This document shows, piece by piece, positions 19,788 through 27,720 of a stretch of DNA of 64,000 bases (the first letter of the stretch is position 1; each line of letters starts with the position of its first letter). A program made the translations under genes and the position numbers. This DNA is from Paenimyroides baculatum (GTDB lineage Bacteria; Bacteroidota; Bacteroidia; Flavobacteriales; Flavobacteriaceae). The notes below the pieces were generated by a model that saw only the letters and a program-made list of their open reading frames with translations, was not told the DNA's origin and made no database searches. The stretch lies in assembly GCF_008629655.1 (NCBI RefSeq), contig NZ_VWSG01000009.1, forward strand, positions 62,001 to 126,000, written 5' to 3'.

Positions 19788-21045
19788 TTGCCAACGTTTT
19801 TGATATGTTTAACGAATACGCTTTAATTGCCGGAATAATTGCGGCTACAATTCCTACGGCTAATGTGGCTACAAATAACATTCCTTCTTCTTTCCATAAA
19901 AATTCAAACGGATCAAATGCCATTTTAAATTCTTCTTGTGATGAAACGGATAAGAAATACAATCCGATTCTACCAAATACAATACCAAGAATAAAACCTA
20001 TCGTGCATAAAAAGATACTTTCTAGCAAAACCAACCATAATAATTGAAATTTGGTAGCTCCGGTGATGCGAAGCAACGCAAATTCGTATCTGCGTTCTTT
20101 CAACGTATTATATAATGCAACGAAAATACTAATGCCTGAAATAAACATAATGCCATATGCTAAATAGGTTAATGCCGAAATTCCCACACCGAACAAAGCA
20201 AATAAACGGTTCACTTCTAAAGCCGGTGAGGCTGCCTGCATTTCGGTATTTTGAGGAATAATTCTTGGCCAGGTCATTTTAGCCATATTGTTGCGCAATT
20301 TTAAAAGAACTGCTGTAATTTCTTTTCCTTCGTGTGGATTGACTTCTTCGTGATGATGCTCCTCACCTTCTGTATGAACGTGTGGTTCTTCGGCAGAATG
20401 ATTATGAGCCTCTTCGGCATGACCTTTGTGCTCATGGTCGTGCATGTGCCAAACCGATGCAATGTTTGTCAAAATTAACTGATCGGCAACTTTACCAGAC
20501 GGAACCAATATTCCCACCACTTTATACGCATGGTGATCGTGCACTTCGCCTTCTTCTACATCGCCATGTGTTCCAAAAAAGGTATCACCAATTTTCAAGC
20601 CGATATTTGCCGCAATGTTAGATCCTACCACCACTTCAAAATCTTTAGCAAATAAATTTCCTTGCTGAATTTTCAAATCGAAATGTTTGGTGTAATTTTC
20701 GGTGGTTCCTACAATTTTATACCCCAAATAATTATCGCCATAAGCCAGCGGAACCGCACTTTCTACCATTGGTTTGTTCATCCACGCTTCGGCTTCGGTG
20801 TACGAAATATTTCCCGGAGGAGCATCGATCTGATAAACCGACGAAAGGATCAATTGCAACGGACTTCCTTTTGCTCCCAACACCAAATCGATATTATCCA
20901 TTGATGAGGAAAATTTTTCCTCGAACTGTTTTTGAAGCAAAATCAATATCGATATAATTGAAACCGACGCGGTTAAAAGTATGATGCTTAAAAACGTATT
21001 CAGCGGCTTAAACCACGTATTTTTCCATGCTATTTTACTAATCAT
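19780..21045 (-). CDS. FtsX-like ABC transporter permease with His-rich periplasmic segment
   Basis: A 421-residue MacB/LolC-type permease: one membrane helix near the N-terminus (about 17-38), a large periplasmic domain, then three helices at about 280-305, 330-357 and 388-412. The periplasmic domain ends with an unusual stretch, residues 200-238, containing 13 histidines among acidic residues (for example HMHDHEHKGH and EEHHHEE). Such stretches bind Zn2+, Ni2+ or Cu2+ in other proteins. FtsX-like permeases usually act as mechanotransmitters or lipoprotein releasers rather than channels. It overlaps the ATPase gene by 4 bases (ATGA). Confidence 0.88.
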   Translation of the reverse strand: MISKIAWKNTWFKPLNTFLSIILLTASVSIISILILLQKQFEEKFSSSMDNIDLVLGAKGSPLQLILSSVYQIDAPPGNISYTEAEAWMNKPMVESAVPLAYGDNYLGYKIVGTTENYTKHFDLKIQQGNLFAKDFEVVVGSNIAANIGLKIGDTFFGTHGDVEEGEVHDHHAYKVVGILVPSGKVADQLILTNIASVWHMHDHEHKGHAEEAHNHSAEEPHVHTEGEEHHHEEVNPHEGKEITAVLLKLRNNMAKMTWPRIIPQNTEMQAASPALEVNRLFALFGVGISALTYLAYGIMFISGISIFVALYNTLKERRYEFALLRITGATKFQLLWLVLLESIFLCTIGFILGIVFGRIGLYFLSVSSQEEFKMAFDPFEFLWKEEGMLFVATLAVGIVAAIIPAIKAYSLNISKTLANA

Positions 21046-21671
21046 GACAAGGTGATTTGGTGGTTAAACAATGATTTTAAGCGTTGATCGTGTGTTACAA
21101 TAATTAATGAAGATTGGTATTCTTTTGCTAAATCGCTCAATAATCGGGCTACAATTAAAGCATTTTCATCATCTAAACTCGATGTTGGTTCATCTGCCAA
21201 AATTACCGACGGATTGTTTATTAACGCTCGAGCAATGTTTACGCGCTGTTGTTGTCCTATACTTAATTGACTTGGCAATTTATGAACGTGATCTTTCAAT
21301 CCTAAATTATCCAAAATGCTTAAGGCTTTTTCTTTGGCTTTTGATTTTTTAGCAATCCACGATGCCAGCACAACATTATCTAAAACCGAAAGTGCTTCGA
21401 TAAAAAACGATTTCTGTAAAATCATTCCGATCGATTGTCCACGAAAGGCATCTAATTTAGCTGCGTTTAACTGTAAAATATCCTGATTGTTTATAGTGAT
21501 GTTACCTGCGGTTGGCTGCAACAAACCACCCAGCAAATGCAGTAAAGTGGTTTTACCTGTACCCGAATTTCCTGTAACCAACAAAGTTTGTCCGTTTGGA
21601 CAATCGATATCAGGAAAATGAAATTTTTGCGTAGCCGAATAGGAAAAAGTAACGTTTTGCGTTTTAATCAT
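21042..21671 (-). CDS. ABC transporter ATP-binding protein (LolD/MacB type)
   Basis: A 209-residue nucleotide-binding subunit. Walker A GNSGTGKT (34-41), Q-loop ILQKSFF (about 83-89), signature LSIGQQQR (135-142), Walker B VILADEP (155-161), D-loop SSLD and H-loop His193 (VTHD) are all intact, so it should hydrolyse ATP. It is the first gene of the six-gene operon with the His-rich permease and two DUF3299-like proteins. The YEFALLRITGAT segment of the permease supports a MacB-type complex. Confidence 0.93.
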   Translation of the reverse strand: MIKTQNVTFSYSATQKFHFPDIDCPNGQTLLVTGNSGTGKTTLLHLLGGLLQPTAGNITINNQDILQLNAAKLDAFRGQSIGMILQKSFFIEALSVLDNVVLASWIAKKSKAKEKALSILDNLGLKDHVHKLPSQLSIGQQQRVNIARALINNPSVILADEPTSSLDDENALIVARLLSDLAKEYQSSLIIVTHDQRLKSLFNHQITLS

Positions 21672-21766
21672 TTTATATATTCTTAAACGGTATGCAAGAT
21701 AGTGAATATTCTGCGGATTTAATAACAGTTTAGGTTTGTTTCAGGTTTAAAGTTTATAGATTTGTT

Positions 21767-22465
21767 CTACAAAATATCATCATCGGCAAAACTAAAATAA
21801 CCGGTTTGGGTAATAATTAAATGATCAAGCAGTTTAATATCCAAACTATTGCCTGCGAGTTTAATCTTCTGCGTAATATCTTTATCGGCACCACTCGCAA
21901 CTAATTGTCCCGACGGATGGTTATGAACCAAAATTAGTGCAGTTGCCAAATGTTCCAAAGCAGTTTTAAACAACATTCGGATATCAACAATGGTTTGGGT
22001 TAAGCCACCTTTGCTTAACTGCAATTTGTAAATTACTTTATTGCTGTTGTTCAACAATAAAACCCAGAATTCTTCGTGCGGTAAATCGCCAATTATTGGC
22101 TGCATTAGTTTGCAGACATCTTCTGAAGATCCAATTTTTGTAAGTTCTTTGGTTTCTGATAACTGTAAACGCTTCACTAGTTCTAACGCGGCTACAATGG
22201 TTATTGCTTTTGCTTCGCCAATGCCTTTAAACTGCATTAACTGTTGAATACTTTGTTTTTGCAACTGATGCAACTGATTACTATTTTGCTGTAAAATGCG
22301 TTTACACAAATCAACTGCACTTTCGTTACGGCTTCCCGACCCTATTAAAATGGCAATTAATTCGGCATCACTCAAACAGCTTTTACCTTTGTACAATAAT
22401 TTTTCGCGCGGCTGATCGTCTTCAGACCAATTTTTTATGGAGAAATGTTTACCTTCGTTACTCAT
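21767..22465 (-). CDS. radC: RadC-family JAB-domain protein
   Basis: The 232-residue product has an N-terminal helix-hairpin-helix region (about 1-100; LIAILIGSGSRNESAVDLC, QLMQFKGIGEAKAITI) and a C-terminal JAB/MPN domain with metal motif HNHPSGQ followed by SGADKDIT (Asp). Despite the name, a DNA-repair role for RadC is disputed; many copies travel with mobile elements, but this one looks chromosomal. ATG at 22463-22465 is preferred over an upstream TTG at 22471. Only 28 bases separate it from the divergent DUF1287 gene. Confidence 0.92.
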   Translation of the reverse strand: MSNEGKHFSIKNWSEDDQPREKLLYKGKSCLSDAELIAILIGSGSRNESAVDLCKRILQQNSNQLHQLQKQSIQQLMQFKGIGEAKAITIVAALELVKRLQLSETKELTKIGSSEDVCKLMQPIIGDLPHEEFWVLLLNNSNKVIYKLQLSKGGLTQTIVDIRMLFKTALEHLATALILVHNHPSGQLVASGADKDITQKIKLAGNSLDIKLLDHLIITQTGYFSFADDDIL

Positions 22466-22493
22466 GCCCAACTAATTAACGTTTTATAAATAT

Positions 22494-23150
22494 ATGAAAG
22501 TATTTTTGTTTTTGATGTTTTCTGCTGTGATTACTTCGTGTACTTTGAAAAGCCAGGAAGGTGCTGATGTTGCTATATTTTCATCTGACGAAACAACCAT
22601 CAAAAAAGATACAATTAACGACGATGTTTCAGATTTTAGGAGAAAACTTTCAAAAAAGGCTCTCTCAATAATTGATCCTTCGGTTCGATACACGCCAGAT
22701 TATGTCAGCATCAGTTATCCGAATGGCGATGTGCCTGCAAAAACTGGAGTTTGTACCGATGTGGTGATTAGATCGTACAGGAAATTAGGAATCGATCTGC
22801 AAAAAGAAGTGCATGAAGATATGTGTGCGAATTTTAGCATCTATCCGAAAAATTGGGGTGCAACTAAAACCGATACCAATATTGATCACCGACGTGTGCC
22901 TAATTTAGAAACTTTTTTTACCAGAAAAGGTAAGAAACTAAAGGTCACTCAAAATGCTGATGATTATAAAACAGGAGCCATTGTTACTTGGATGATTAAC
23001 GATAAATTACCGCATATTGGCATTGTTACCAACAAATTATCGAAAGACGGTAAACGCAGACTGATTGTTCACAACGTTGGCGGCGGACAAGTTTTAGAGG
23101 ACTGTTTGTTTAAATACACTATTGTGGGGCATTTTGTTTATGAGGGTTAA
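22494..23150 (+). CDS. DUF1287-family lipoprotein, probable NlpC/P60-like fold
   Basis: The 218-residue product has signal and lipobox (AVITSC, Cys16). The conserved block TGVCTDVVIRSYRKLGIDLQ (about 84-103) contains a likely catalytic Cys87, followed by DHRRVPNLETFF, HIGIVT and HNVGGG. This is the DUF1287 pattern, related to papain-like cell-wall amidases. A role in envelope peptide or peptidoglycan turnover is inferred. The TAA overlaps the stop of the convergent gene by TTAA. Confidence 0.85.
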   Translation: MKVFLFLMFSAVITSCTLKSQEGADVAIFSSDETTIKKDTINDDVSDFRRKLSKKALSIIDPSVRYTPDYVSISYPNGDVPAKTGVCTDVVIRSYRKLGIDLQKEVHEDMCANFSIYPKNWGATKTDTNIDHRRVPNLETFFTRKGKKLKVTQNADDYKTGAIVTWMINDKLPHIGIVTNKLSKDGKRRLIVHNVGGGQVLEDCLFKYTIVGHFVYEG

Positions 23151-23773
23151 GCGTTATATCTTGGATTATGCTTTCTAAAATCGCTTTTGCTTTCAAAACT
23201 ATGATTACCAAGAATATCATGAAGATTTAATTCGCGGATTAATCCCAATTTATAGTAATGAATTAATTCTTTTCTAAAGGAAAACATGTGAATTTCATTC
23301 AATAATTTAAATTGATATTTTACAACCGTTTTATCTGCAAAACGAATAGACAAAAAGTTATAAATCCCTGCAGAACTGACTGGACTGTACAAATTCCCAC
23401 CACCAATATATTTATCCTCAAAATCAACACAAGTAAACTCCATATTTTCAATTTCAAACAAATCATATCGTCTTTTTAAAATCTCTACAGAATTCATATA
23501 AAAATGTATTTTACCTAAAGTATTGTAAGTTATATTTTGACTTCTAAACATGTTACCTACTTGTATATAGAAAAAGTAAACCATATAATAAACAACACTT
23601 AAAATAAAGATAAAAATTGCAACAAAATCAGGAAGATATTTATGGAAAAATAGAACTATTCCTAATAAGGGTAGAATAACAAACAATCCTTTGTCTATAA
23701 TATTATAAAACTTATATTGTGGTTCGGGCAGAACCTCAACAATACTTAAACCTTCTTCGGCATACACCCTCAT
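23147..23773 (-). CDS. Hypothetical membrane protein
   Basis: From ATG at 23771-23773 the product is 208 residues (MRVYAEEGLSIVEVLPEP). A longer frame from 23830 is rejected because it would cross the terminator hairpin at 23799-23820. It has two membrane helices (about 28-48 and 52-72) followed by a soluble 130-residue domain with a PH-like alternation of strands (YNTLGKIHFYMNSVEIL, FLSIRFADKTVVKYQF). No family recognised. It lies downstream of, and is probably transcribed separately from, the LytTR regulator. Confidence 0.7.
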   Translation of the reverse strand: MRVYAEEGLSIVEVLPEPQYKFYNIIDKGLFVILPLLGIVLFFHKYLPDFVAIFIFILSVVYYMVYFFYIQVGNMFRSQNITYNTLGKIHFYMNSVEILKRRYDLFEIENMEFTCVDFEDKYIGGGNLYSPVSSAGIYNFLSIRFADKTVVKYQFKLLNEIHMFSFRKELIHYYKLGLIRELNLHDILGNHSFESKSDFRKHNPRYNA

Positions 23774-23798
23774 AAAAATGTTTTTACGAATATAAAAA

Positions 23799-23820
23799 AA
23801 AGCAACAAAAATGTTGCTTT
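23799..23820 (-). terminator. Terminator of the lytS/lytT-like operon
   Basis: AAAGCAAC (23799-23806) and GTTGCTTT (23813-23820) form an 8-base-pair stem; on the minus strand it is followed by an eight-base T-run into TATATT. It starts 3 bases after the response-regulator stop codon. Confidence 0.85.
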
Positions 23821-23822
23821 CC

Positions 23823-24539
23823 TTAATCAATATTCAAAGATCCGTTAGAATATTTATCGAAAAAATCTTTTTTGTAAACATCGCCCAAAGGAATTTCGGC
23901 ATCGTTAATATAAAGCGTGTGATTGGTAAACGAATCGATATAATCTAAATTTATAACATACGATTTACTTACACGCTGAAAATACGTTTCGGGCAATTTC
24001 TGGTGGATGCTTTTTAAATTCATTGCCGTAATAAGCTTTTGATTTTGGGTATGAATAATCACGTAATCTTTTAAGCCTTCTACAAACCAGATATCCTTGA
24101 AATAAATTTTATGGTAACGGCGGTCGGCTTTTATAAATAAAAAGTCGGTGGTGTTTGATTCTATCGTATTCTTTTGCTCGGCAAGTAAATCTATATATAA
24201 AGTGGCTTTTTTAACGGCTTTGTCTAATCGGTTAACATCAATTGGTTTCAGTAAATAATCAATCGCATCAAATTCGTAGCTTTTCAGTGCATACTGCGGA
24301 TATGCGGTTGTAAAAATAATCAGCGTTTTTTCGGGTATCTGCATGGCAAATTCCAAACCGTTCATTAAAGGCATTTCGATATCGAGAAAAATCAAATCAA
24401 CATTATTTTCCTTAATAAAATCTAACGCTTTTAGGGCTGTAGAAAATTTTGCTTTAATTTCAATGTTCGATACTTCTCCCAAAAGTGCCTGCAGTTCTTC
24501 GCGTGCCAAAGGTTCATCGTCTACTATAATGCAGTTCAT
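23823..24539 (-). CDS. LytTR-family response regulator
   Basis: A 238-residue two-component regulator. Receiver domain (about 1-120): acidic pair Asp7-Asp8 (IVDDEPLA), phospho-acceptor Asp53 (LIFLDIEMP), Thr in FTTAY and Lys98 (LLKPID). LytTR DNA-binding domain (about 135-235): FLFIKADRRYHKIYF, DYVIIHT, FQRVSKSYVINLDYI. It overlaps the kinase gene by 4 bases (ATGA) and forms a classical pair with it. LytTR proteins bind short direct repeats; a candidate pair lies in the divergent promoter region. Confidence 0.95.
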   Translation of the reverse strand: MNCIIVDDEPLAREELQALLGEVSNIEIKAKFSTALKALDFIKENNVDLIFLDIEMPLMNGLEFAMQIPEKTLIIFTTAYPQYALKSYEFDAIDYLLKPIDVNRLDKAVKKATLYIDLLAEQKNTIESNTTDFLFIKADRRYHKIYFKDIWFVEGLKDYVIIHTQNQKLITAMNLKSIHQKLPETYFQRVSKSYVINLDYIDSFTNHTLYINDAEIPLGDVYKKDFFDKYSNGSLNID

Positions 24540-25636
24540 AACGGAATGGTTAAATTAACAATATACTCTTTTTGGTTGTTGGTAATGTTTAATTGGTAAT
24601 TGTTGCGGTACAGCAATTCCAAACGTCTTTTTATGTTCGCCAAGCCCAAGCCGTTGCTTTTATTTTTTGAAAGATGCTGGTTTTCTTCAGATTTTGAATT
24701 GATACACACAAAATGCAATTGTTTGTCTTTAATATCGATAGTTATCTTTACAAACGTTTCATCGCCATTGGGATCTACGCTGTGTTTTATAGCATTTTCT
24801 ATAAAAACGGTAAATAATCCGGGTGATATAAAAGTGCTATTCAGGGTATTTTTATCGATACGATTTTCAATTTCAACCTTAAAATTGTCTTTGCGGATTT
24901 GTTCCAGATTTAAAAAGTTCGAAATAAATTCAATTTCCGATGCTAAAATGGTTTTTTCGCCACTGTTTTCGTATAGCTGATATCTTAAAAATTCTGACAA
25001 ACGAATAATTACTGTGTTTGCCATTTCGGGATTTGTACGAATCAACGCTTTTACGTTGTTCAACATATTAAACAAAAAATGCGGACTTACCTGATTTTTC
25101 AATTCGTTTAATTCCATAGCAAACGTAATGTTGTTTAGTTCGGTTATACGTTCGTTGTCTTTAAGCCAGCGCTGCAATAATTTTATGGTGGTTGAAACCG
25201 AAATCAACGACGCACAGACAATGATCACTCCGTAAAAATCGGCTTTTGTATTATTCTTGTGCATTAATTTATGTGCTTCCAAATAATCTTTATGCAAATA
25301 CAAGTTAAAATAATTTTCGTGAAAATAACTTAAAATCTGTACACCTAAAACCGCCAATAGAATTAGAAAAATTGCATACGGAACGTATTTTGATTTAAAC
25401 AAAAAGCACGGAACCAGCACATACATATTTACATAAAACATAACTACAAATATTATGTAAACCGTTGCTGCAGCGTAATATCCGTAAGGTGTTCCGTACG
25501 AATCTATAAAGCTTCCAAAACAAAGCATCAAGAAAAATACCGTTAAAAAAAGCACATGGCGTTTAATACGGTAACGTTTTTCTATCAAAAAATCCAATAC
25601 TTTTTTATCCCTGAAATCCTGGCATTCTGCAATCAT
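24536..25636 (-). CDS. LytS/YehU-type sensor histidine kinase
   Basis: The 366-residue product (ATG at 25634-25636; a TTG three bases upstream is less likely) has four predicted membrane helices in the first 150 residues, no extracytoplasmic sensor domain, then a linker helix and the His_kinase domain (QVSPHFLFNMLNNVKAL, phospho-accepting His about 186). The ATPase part has FIENAIKHSVDPNGD and the G-box NGLGLANIKRRLELLY. The signal is unknown; membrane stress is typical of this class. Divergent from the cyclase operon. Confidence 0.94.
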   Translation of the reverse strand: MIAECQDFRDKKVLDFLIEKRYRIKRHVLFLTVFFLMLCFGSFIDSYGTPYGYYAAATVYIIFVVMFYVNMYVLVPCFLFKSKYVPYAIFLILLAVLGVQILSYFHENYFNLYLHKDYLEAHKLMHKNNTKADFYGVIIVCASLISVSTTIKLLQRWLKDNERITELNNITFAMELNELKNQVSPHFLFNMLNNVKALIRTNPEMANTVIIRLSEFLRYQLYENSGEKTILASEIEFISNFLNLEQIRKDNFKVEIENRIDKNTLNSTFISPGLFTVFIENAIKHSVDPNGDETFVKITIDIKDKQLHFVCINSKSEENQHLSKNKSNGLGLANIKRRLELLYRNNYQLNITNNQKEYIVNLTIPL

Positions 25637-25680
25637 CAATACAAAAAAATTTAGAGTACAAAGTTAAGGCTTCTTTTACA

Positions 25681-25756
25681 ACCACTTACCTATATTATAC
25701 AAACTGCCCAATTTATTATATAAAACCACTAACATTTCTGTTTGGTATAAAAAAAG
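25681..25756. promoter_or_regulatory. Candidate LytTR-type direct repeats in the divergent region
   Basis: ACCACTTA (25681-25688) and ACCACTAA (25725-25732) are direct repeats 44 bases apart, about four helical turns, followed by an inverted partner AGTGGGG. They lie between the histidine-kinase gene and the divergent 25832 operon. The placement suggests binding sites for the neighbouring response regulator, but the motif is inferred, not known. Confidence 0.3.
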
Positions 25757-25831
25757 TGGGGTTTCATCTAAAAACTGCATTTTACGTACTTGTATTTAAT
25801 TCCTTTGCACCTGTATTTAAACAAAAGGTTT

Positions 25832-26272
25832 ATGAATATTGATACTTTTCAGACATTTTTAGAACGAATCGACCCTACTTTAACCAAAGAGGAAAAGAAA
25901 GATAAAATGGTGCAGATTGCCGATATTAGTTTGTTTACCCAATGTTACAGCACGCAGCTTACGTTTATGGGCTGTATTGAATACGACATTAATATTATGG
26001 AACATAACGGCATTAAAACCGGCATTTTGTTTTGTGATTTAAAGAAACTGAAAAGAGATTCTTTTAACCCTTGGTTGTACACTCCGTTTTCGTCGGAATT
26101 TTTCAGATCGCAGACAAACATAGACGATTTTTGGTTTGTTTTTGTTGAAGAAACCATCAATACACCTTTTAAAAAGTTTATTGATTTTATGGAAGATAAC
26201 CATTTAACCGATTATTACAGTAAAATTTTCCTGTTGAGTTATTTTGAATCGAACCTTCATCAGTTAAAATAA
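25832..26272 (+). CDS. Hypothetical protein upstream of the nucleotidyl cyclase
   Basis: The 146-residue product (ATG at 25832 chosen; the longer frame adds an unsupported 14 residues) is soluble, without signal peptide, rich in aromatic residues and Asp/Glu (FQTFLERIDPTLTKEEKKDK, NPWLYTPFSSEFFRSQ). No family recognised. It is the first gene of a three-gene unit (gaps of 29 and 15 bases) ending with the cyclase, and is transcribed away from the LytTR pair. Cytoplasmic location is inferred. Confidence 0.7.
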   Translation: MNIDTFQTFLERIDPTLTKEEKKDKMVQIADISLFTQCYSTQLTFMGCIEYDINIMEHNGIKTGILFCDLKKLKRDSFNPWLYTPFSSEFFRSQTNIDDFWFVFVEETINTPFKKFIDFMEDNHLTDYYSKIFLLSYFESNLHQLK

Positions 26273-26301
26273 CCATTGCTTTAAATTTAAGACGATTGAT
26301 C

Positions 26302-26514
26302 ATGATAAAGATTTTTAAAACAAACGTTACACATGCTACAGACGGAAACCATTTGTTGGAAAATGTTTTGCAGCAGAAATATCCGCACTTTAAAATTAAT
26401 TTTGATCTGGAAGATTGCGATAAAATCCTGCGTATTGACGGTTCTGATTTTGACTCAAACGAATTGGTTACGTTGATGGATACCTACGGTTTTTTGTGCG
26501 AAGAATTACATTAA
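26302..26514 (+). CDS. Small ferredoxin-like-fold protein (HMA-like without CxxC)
   Basis: The 70-residue product starts MIKIFKTNVTHATDGNHLLE (ATG at 26302; the TTG at 26296 is less likely). The pattern strand-helix-strand-strand-helix-strand (IKIFKTNV, HLLENVLQQKY, KINFDLEDCDKILRIDG, ELVTLMDTYGFLCEEL) resembles heavy-metal-associated domains, but the N-terminal metal-binding CxxC is missing. It could be a protein-interaction partner in the neighbouring signalling unit. Function unknown. Confidence 0.65.
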   Translation: MIKIFKTNVTHATDGNHLLENVLQQKYPHFKINFDLEDCDKILRIDGSDFDSNELVTLMDTYGFLCEELH

Positions 26515-26529
26515 CATAAAAATACACCC

Positions 26530-27657
26530 ATGTTTAAAGATTTCGCAGCCTGGTTTAAAAATAAAATCAACAATAATTTAGCCTACAATTTACGTCAGGT
26601 TTGCTACATTGTAGGCATTTGGGTTTTTGTTACGCTGTTTTTTGTTTACTTAAAGTTTAACGATATTCCTGAAAGTTTTTTGGTAGAAATTTATCAGCTA
26701 AAAAGCGGTATTTCTAAAAAGCTTATGTATCAGGCAGCACTTTTCATTGGGTTGACTTTTGGTTCTGTACTGGGATTTCTGCATGTGTTTGTATATCCTT
26801 ACATTGAACGAACCCAGAAACTTTTATTCAATATTTTATTTAGAATTATCATTTTCTGTCTGCTTTCGCACGTAGTTTATTTTGCGCTGCTTACCACTTA
26901 CGGATATTCTATGAACACCCAATTTATGATTTGGGGTTTTAACGATCCCGGAACCATAAACATTTTACTATATGCCTTTGTCACCGAATTTTTGGTAGGA
27001 TTGATCATACTTTTACGACGAAATTTGGGTAGAAAATACTTTATTAATACTATTAAAAACACCTACAGACATCCGAAAGAAGAAAACCGAGTTTTTATGT
27101 TTTTAGATTTGGAAGATTCTACGGTTATTGCCAACAAAATGGGACATTTGAATTTCAGCAGATTTATTCAGGATTGTTTTTGGGATTTATCGGATATTAC
27201 ACTTAAATACGGAGCCGAGATTTATCAGTTTGTCGGCGATGAAGCTGTAATAACGTGGAAAGTTTCTAAAAATTTCGATTATGAAAAATGTATCGCCCTT
27301 TATTTTTCTTACAAAGAACTGTTAGAAAGTAAAAGCGATTTCTACATGCAGAAATACCAGACAACACCTAATTTTCGCAGTGCCGTTCACAGCGGAAAAG
27401 TTTCTGCAGCTTTGGTTGGCGATTACAAAAAAGAAATTGCCTATCACGGAAACGTCTTAAATTTAGGATCGCGCTTGCAGAAAACCTGCAAAGAACACAA
27501 TGCCGATATTTTAATTTCCGAAGATTTTTCAGACAATCTAAAAGATCATTGGTATGGTTTAACTCCGATTACTTTGCACCATTTAAAAGGCATAAACGAT
27601 ATACAAACCGCTTACAAAGTGTGCGAGGAAAACAAGAAATATTATTTTTATTTGTGA
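26530..27657 (+). CDS. Membrane class III adenylate/guanylate cyclase-like protein
   Basis: The 375-residue product has four membrane helices (about 20-42, 68-90, 98-124, 141-160) and a cytoplasmic catalytic domain from about 190. Metal-binding aspartates are in FLDLEDST and FVGDEAV; the transition-state pair is in the NLGSR segment (Asn and Arg). The positions that normally select ATP or GTP appear to be Gln (in YQFVGD) and Ala (in EIAYHGN) rather than Lys/Asp or Glu/Cys, so its product cannot be predicted. It is the last gene of the unit divergent from the LytTR pair, with a terminator behind it. Confidence 0.85.
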   Translation: MFKDFAAWFKNKINNNLAYNLRQVCYIVGIWVFVTLFFVYLKFNDIPESFLVEIYQLKSGISKKLMYQAALFIGLTFGSVLGFLHVFVYPYIERTQKLLFNILFRIIIFCLLSHVVYFALLTTYGYSMNTQFMIWGFNDPGTINILLYAFVTEFLVGLIILLRRNLGRKYFINTIKNTYRHPKEENRVFMFLDLEDSTVIANKMGHLNFSRFIQDCFWDLSDITLKYGAEIYQFVGDEAVITWKVSKNFDYEKCIALYFSYKELLESKSDFYMQKYQTTPNFRSAVHSGKVSAALVGDYKKEIAYHGNVLNLGSRLQKTCKEHNADILISEDFSDNLKDHWYGLTPITLHHLKGINDIQTAYKVCEENKKYYFYL

Positions 27658-27695
27658 TCCTTGTATCGTTCAACACACAAAATAATATAAACAAA

Positions 27696-27717
27696 AAAGC
27701 GACTTTTTAGTCGCTTT
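27696..27717. terminator. Bidirectional terminator between cyclase and mpl
   Basis: AAAGCGACT (27696-27704), loop TTTT, AGTCGCTTT (27709-27717): a perfect 9-base-pair stem with A-tracts before it and AT-rich sequence after it, between convergent genes. Confidence 0.85.
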
Positions 27718-27720
27718 AAA

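Noticed and set aside
21767-22465. radC as part of a mobile element
   Set aside because: RadC-like genes can be plasmid- or prophage-borne, but no integrase, attachment repeats or other mobile genes lie nearby.
23774-23830. N-terminal extension of the membrane protein at 23147
   Set aside because: It would encode the terminator hairpin of the response-regulator gene; the ATG at 23773 is cleaner.
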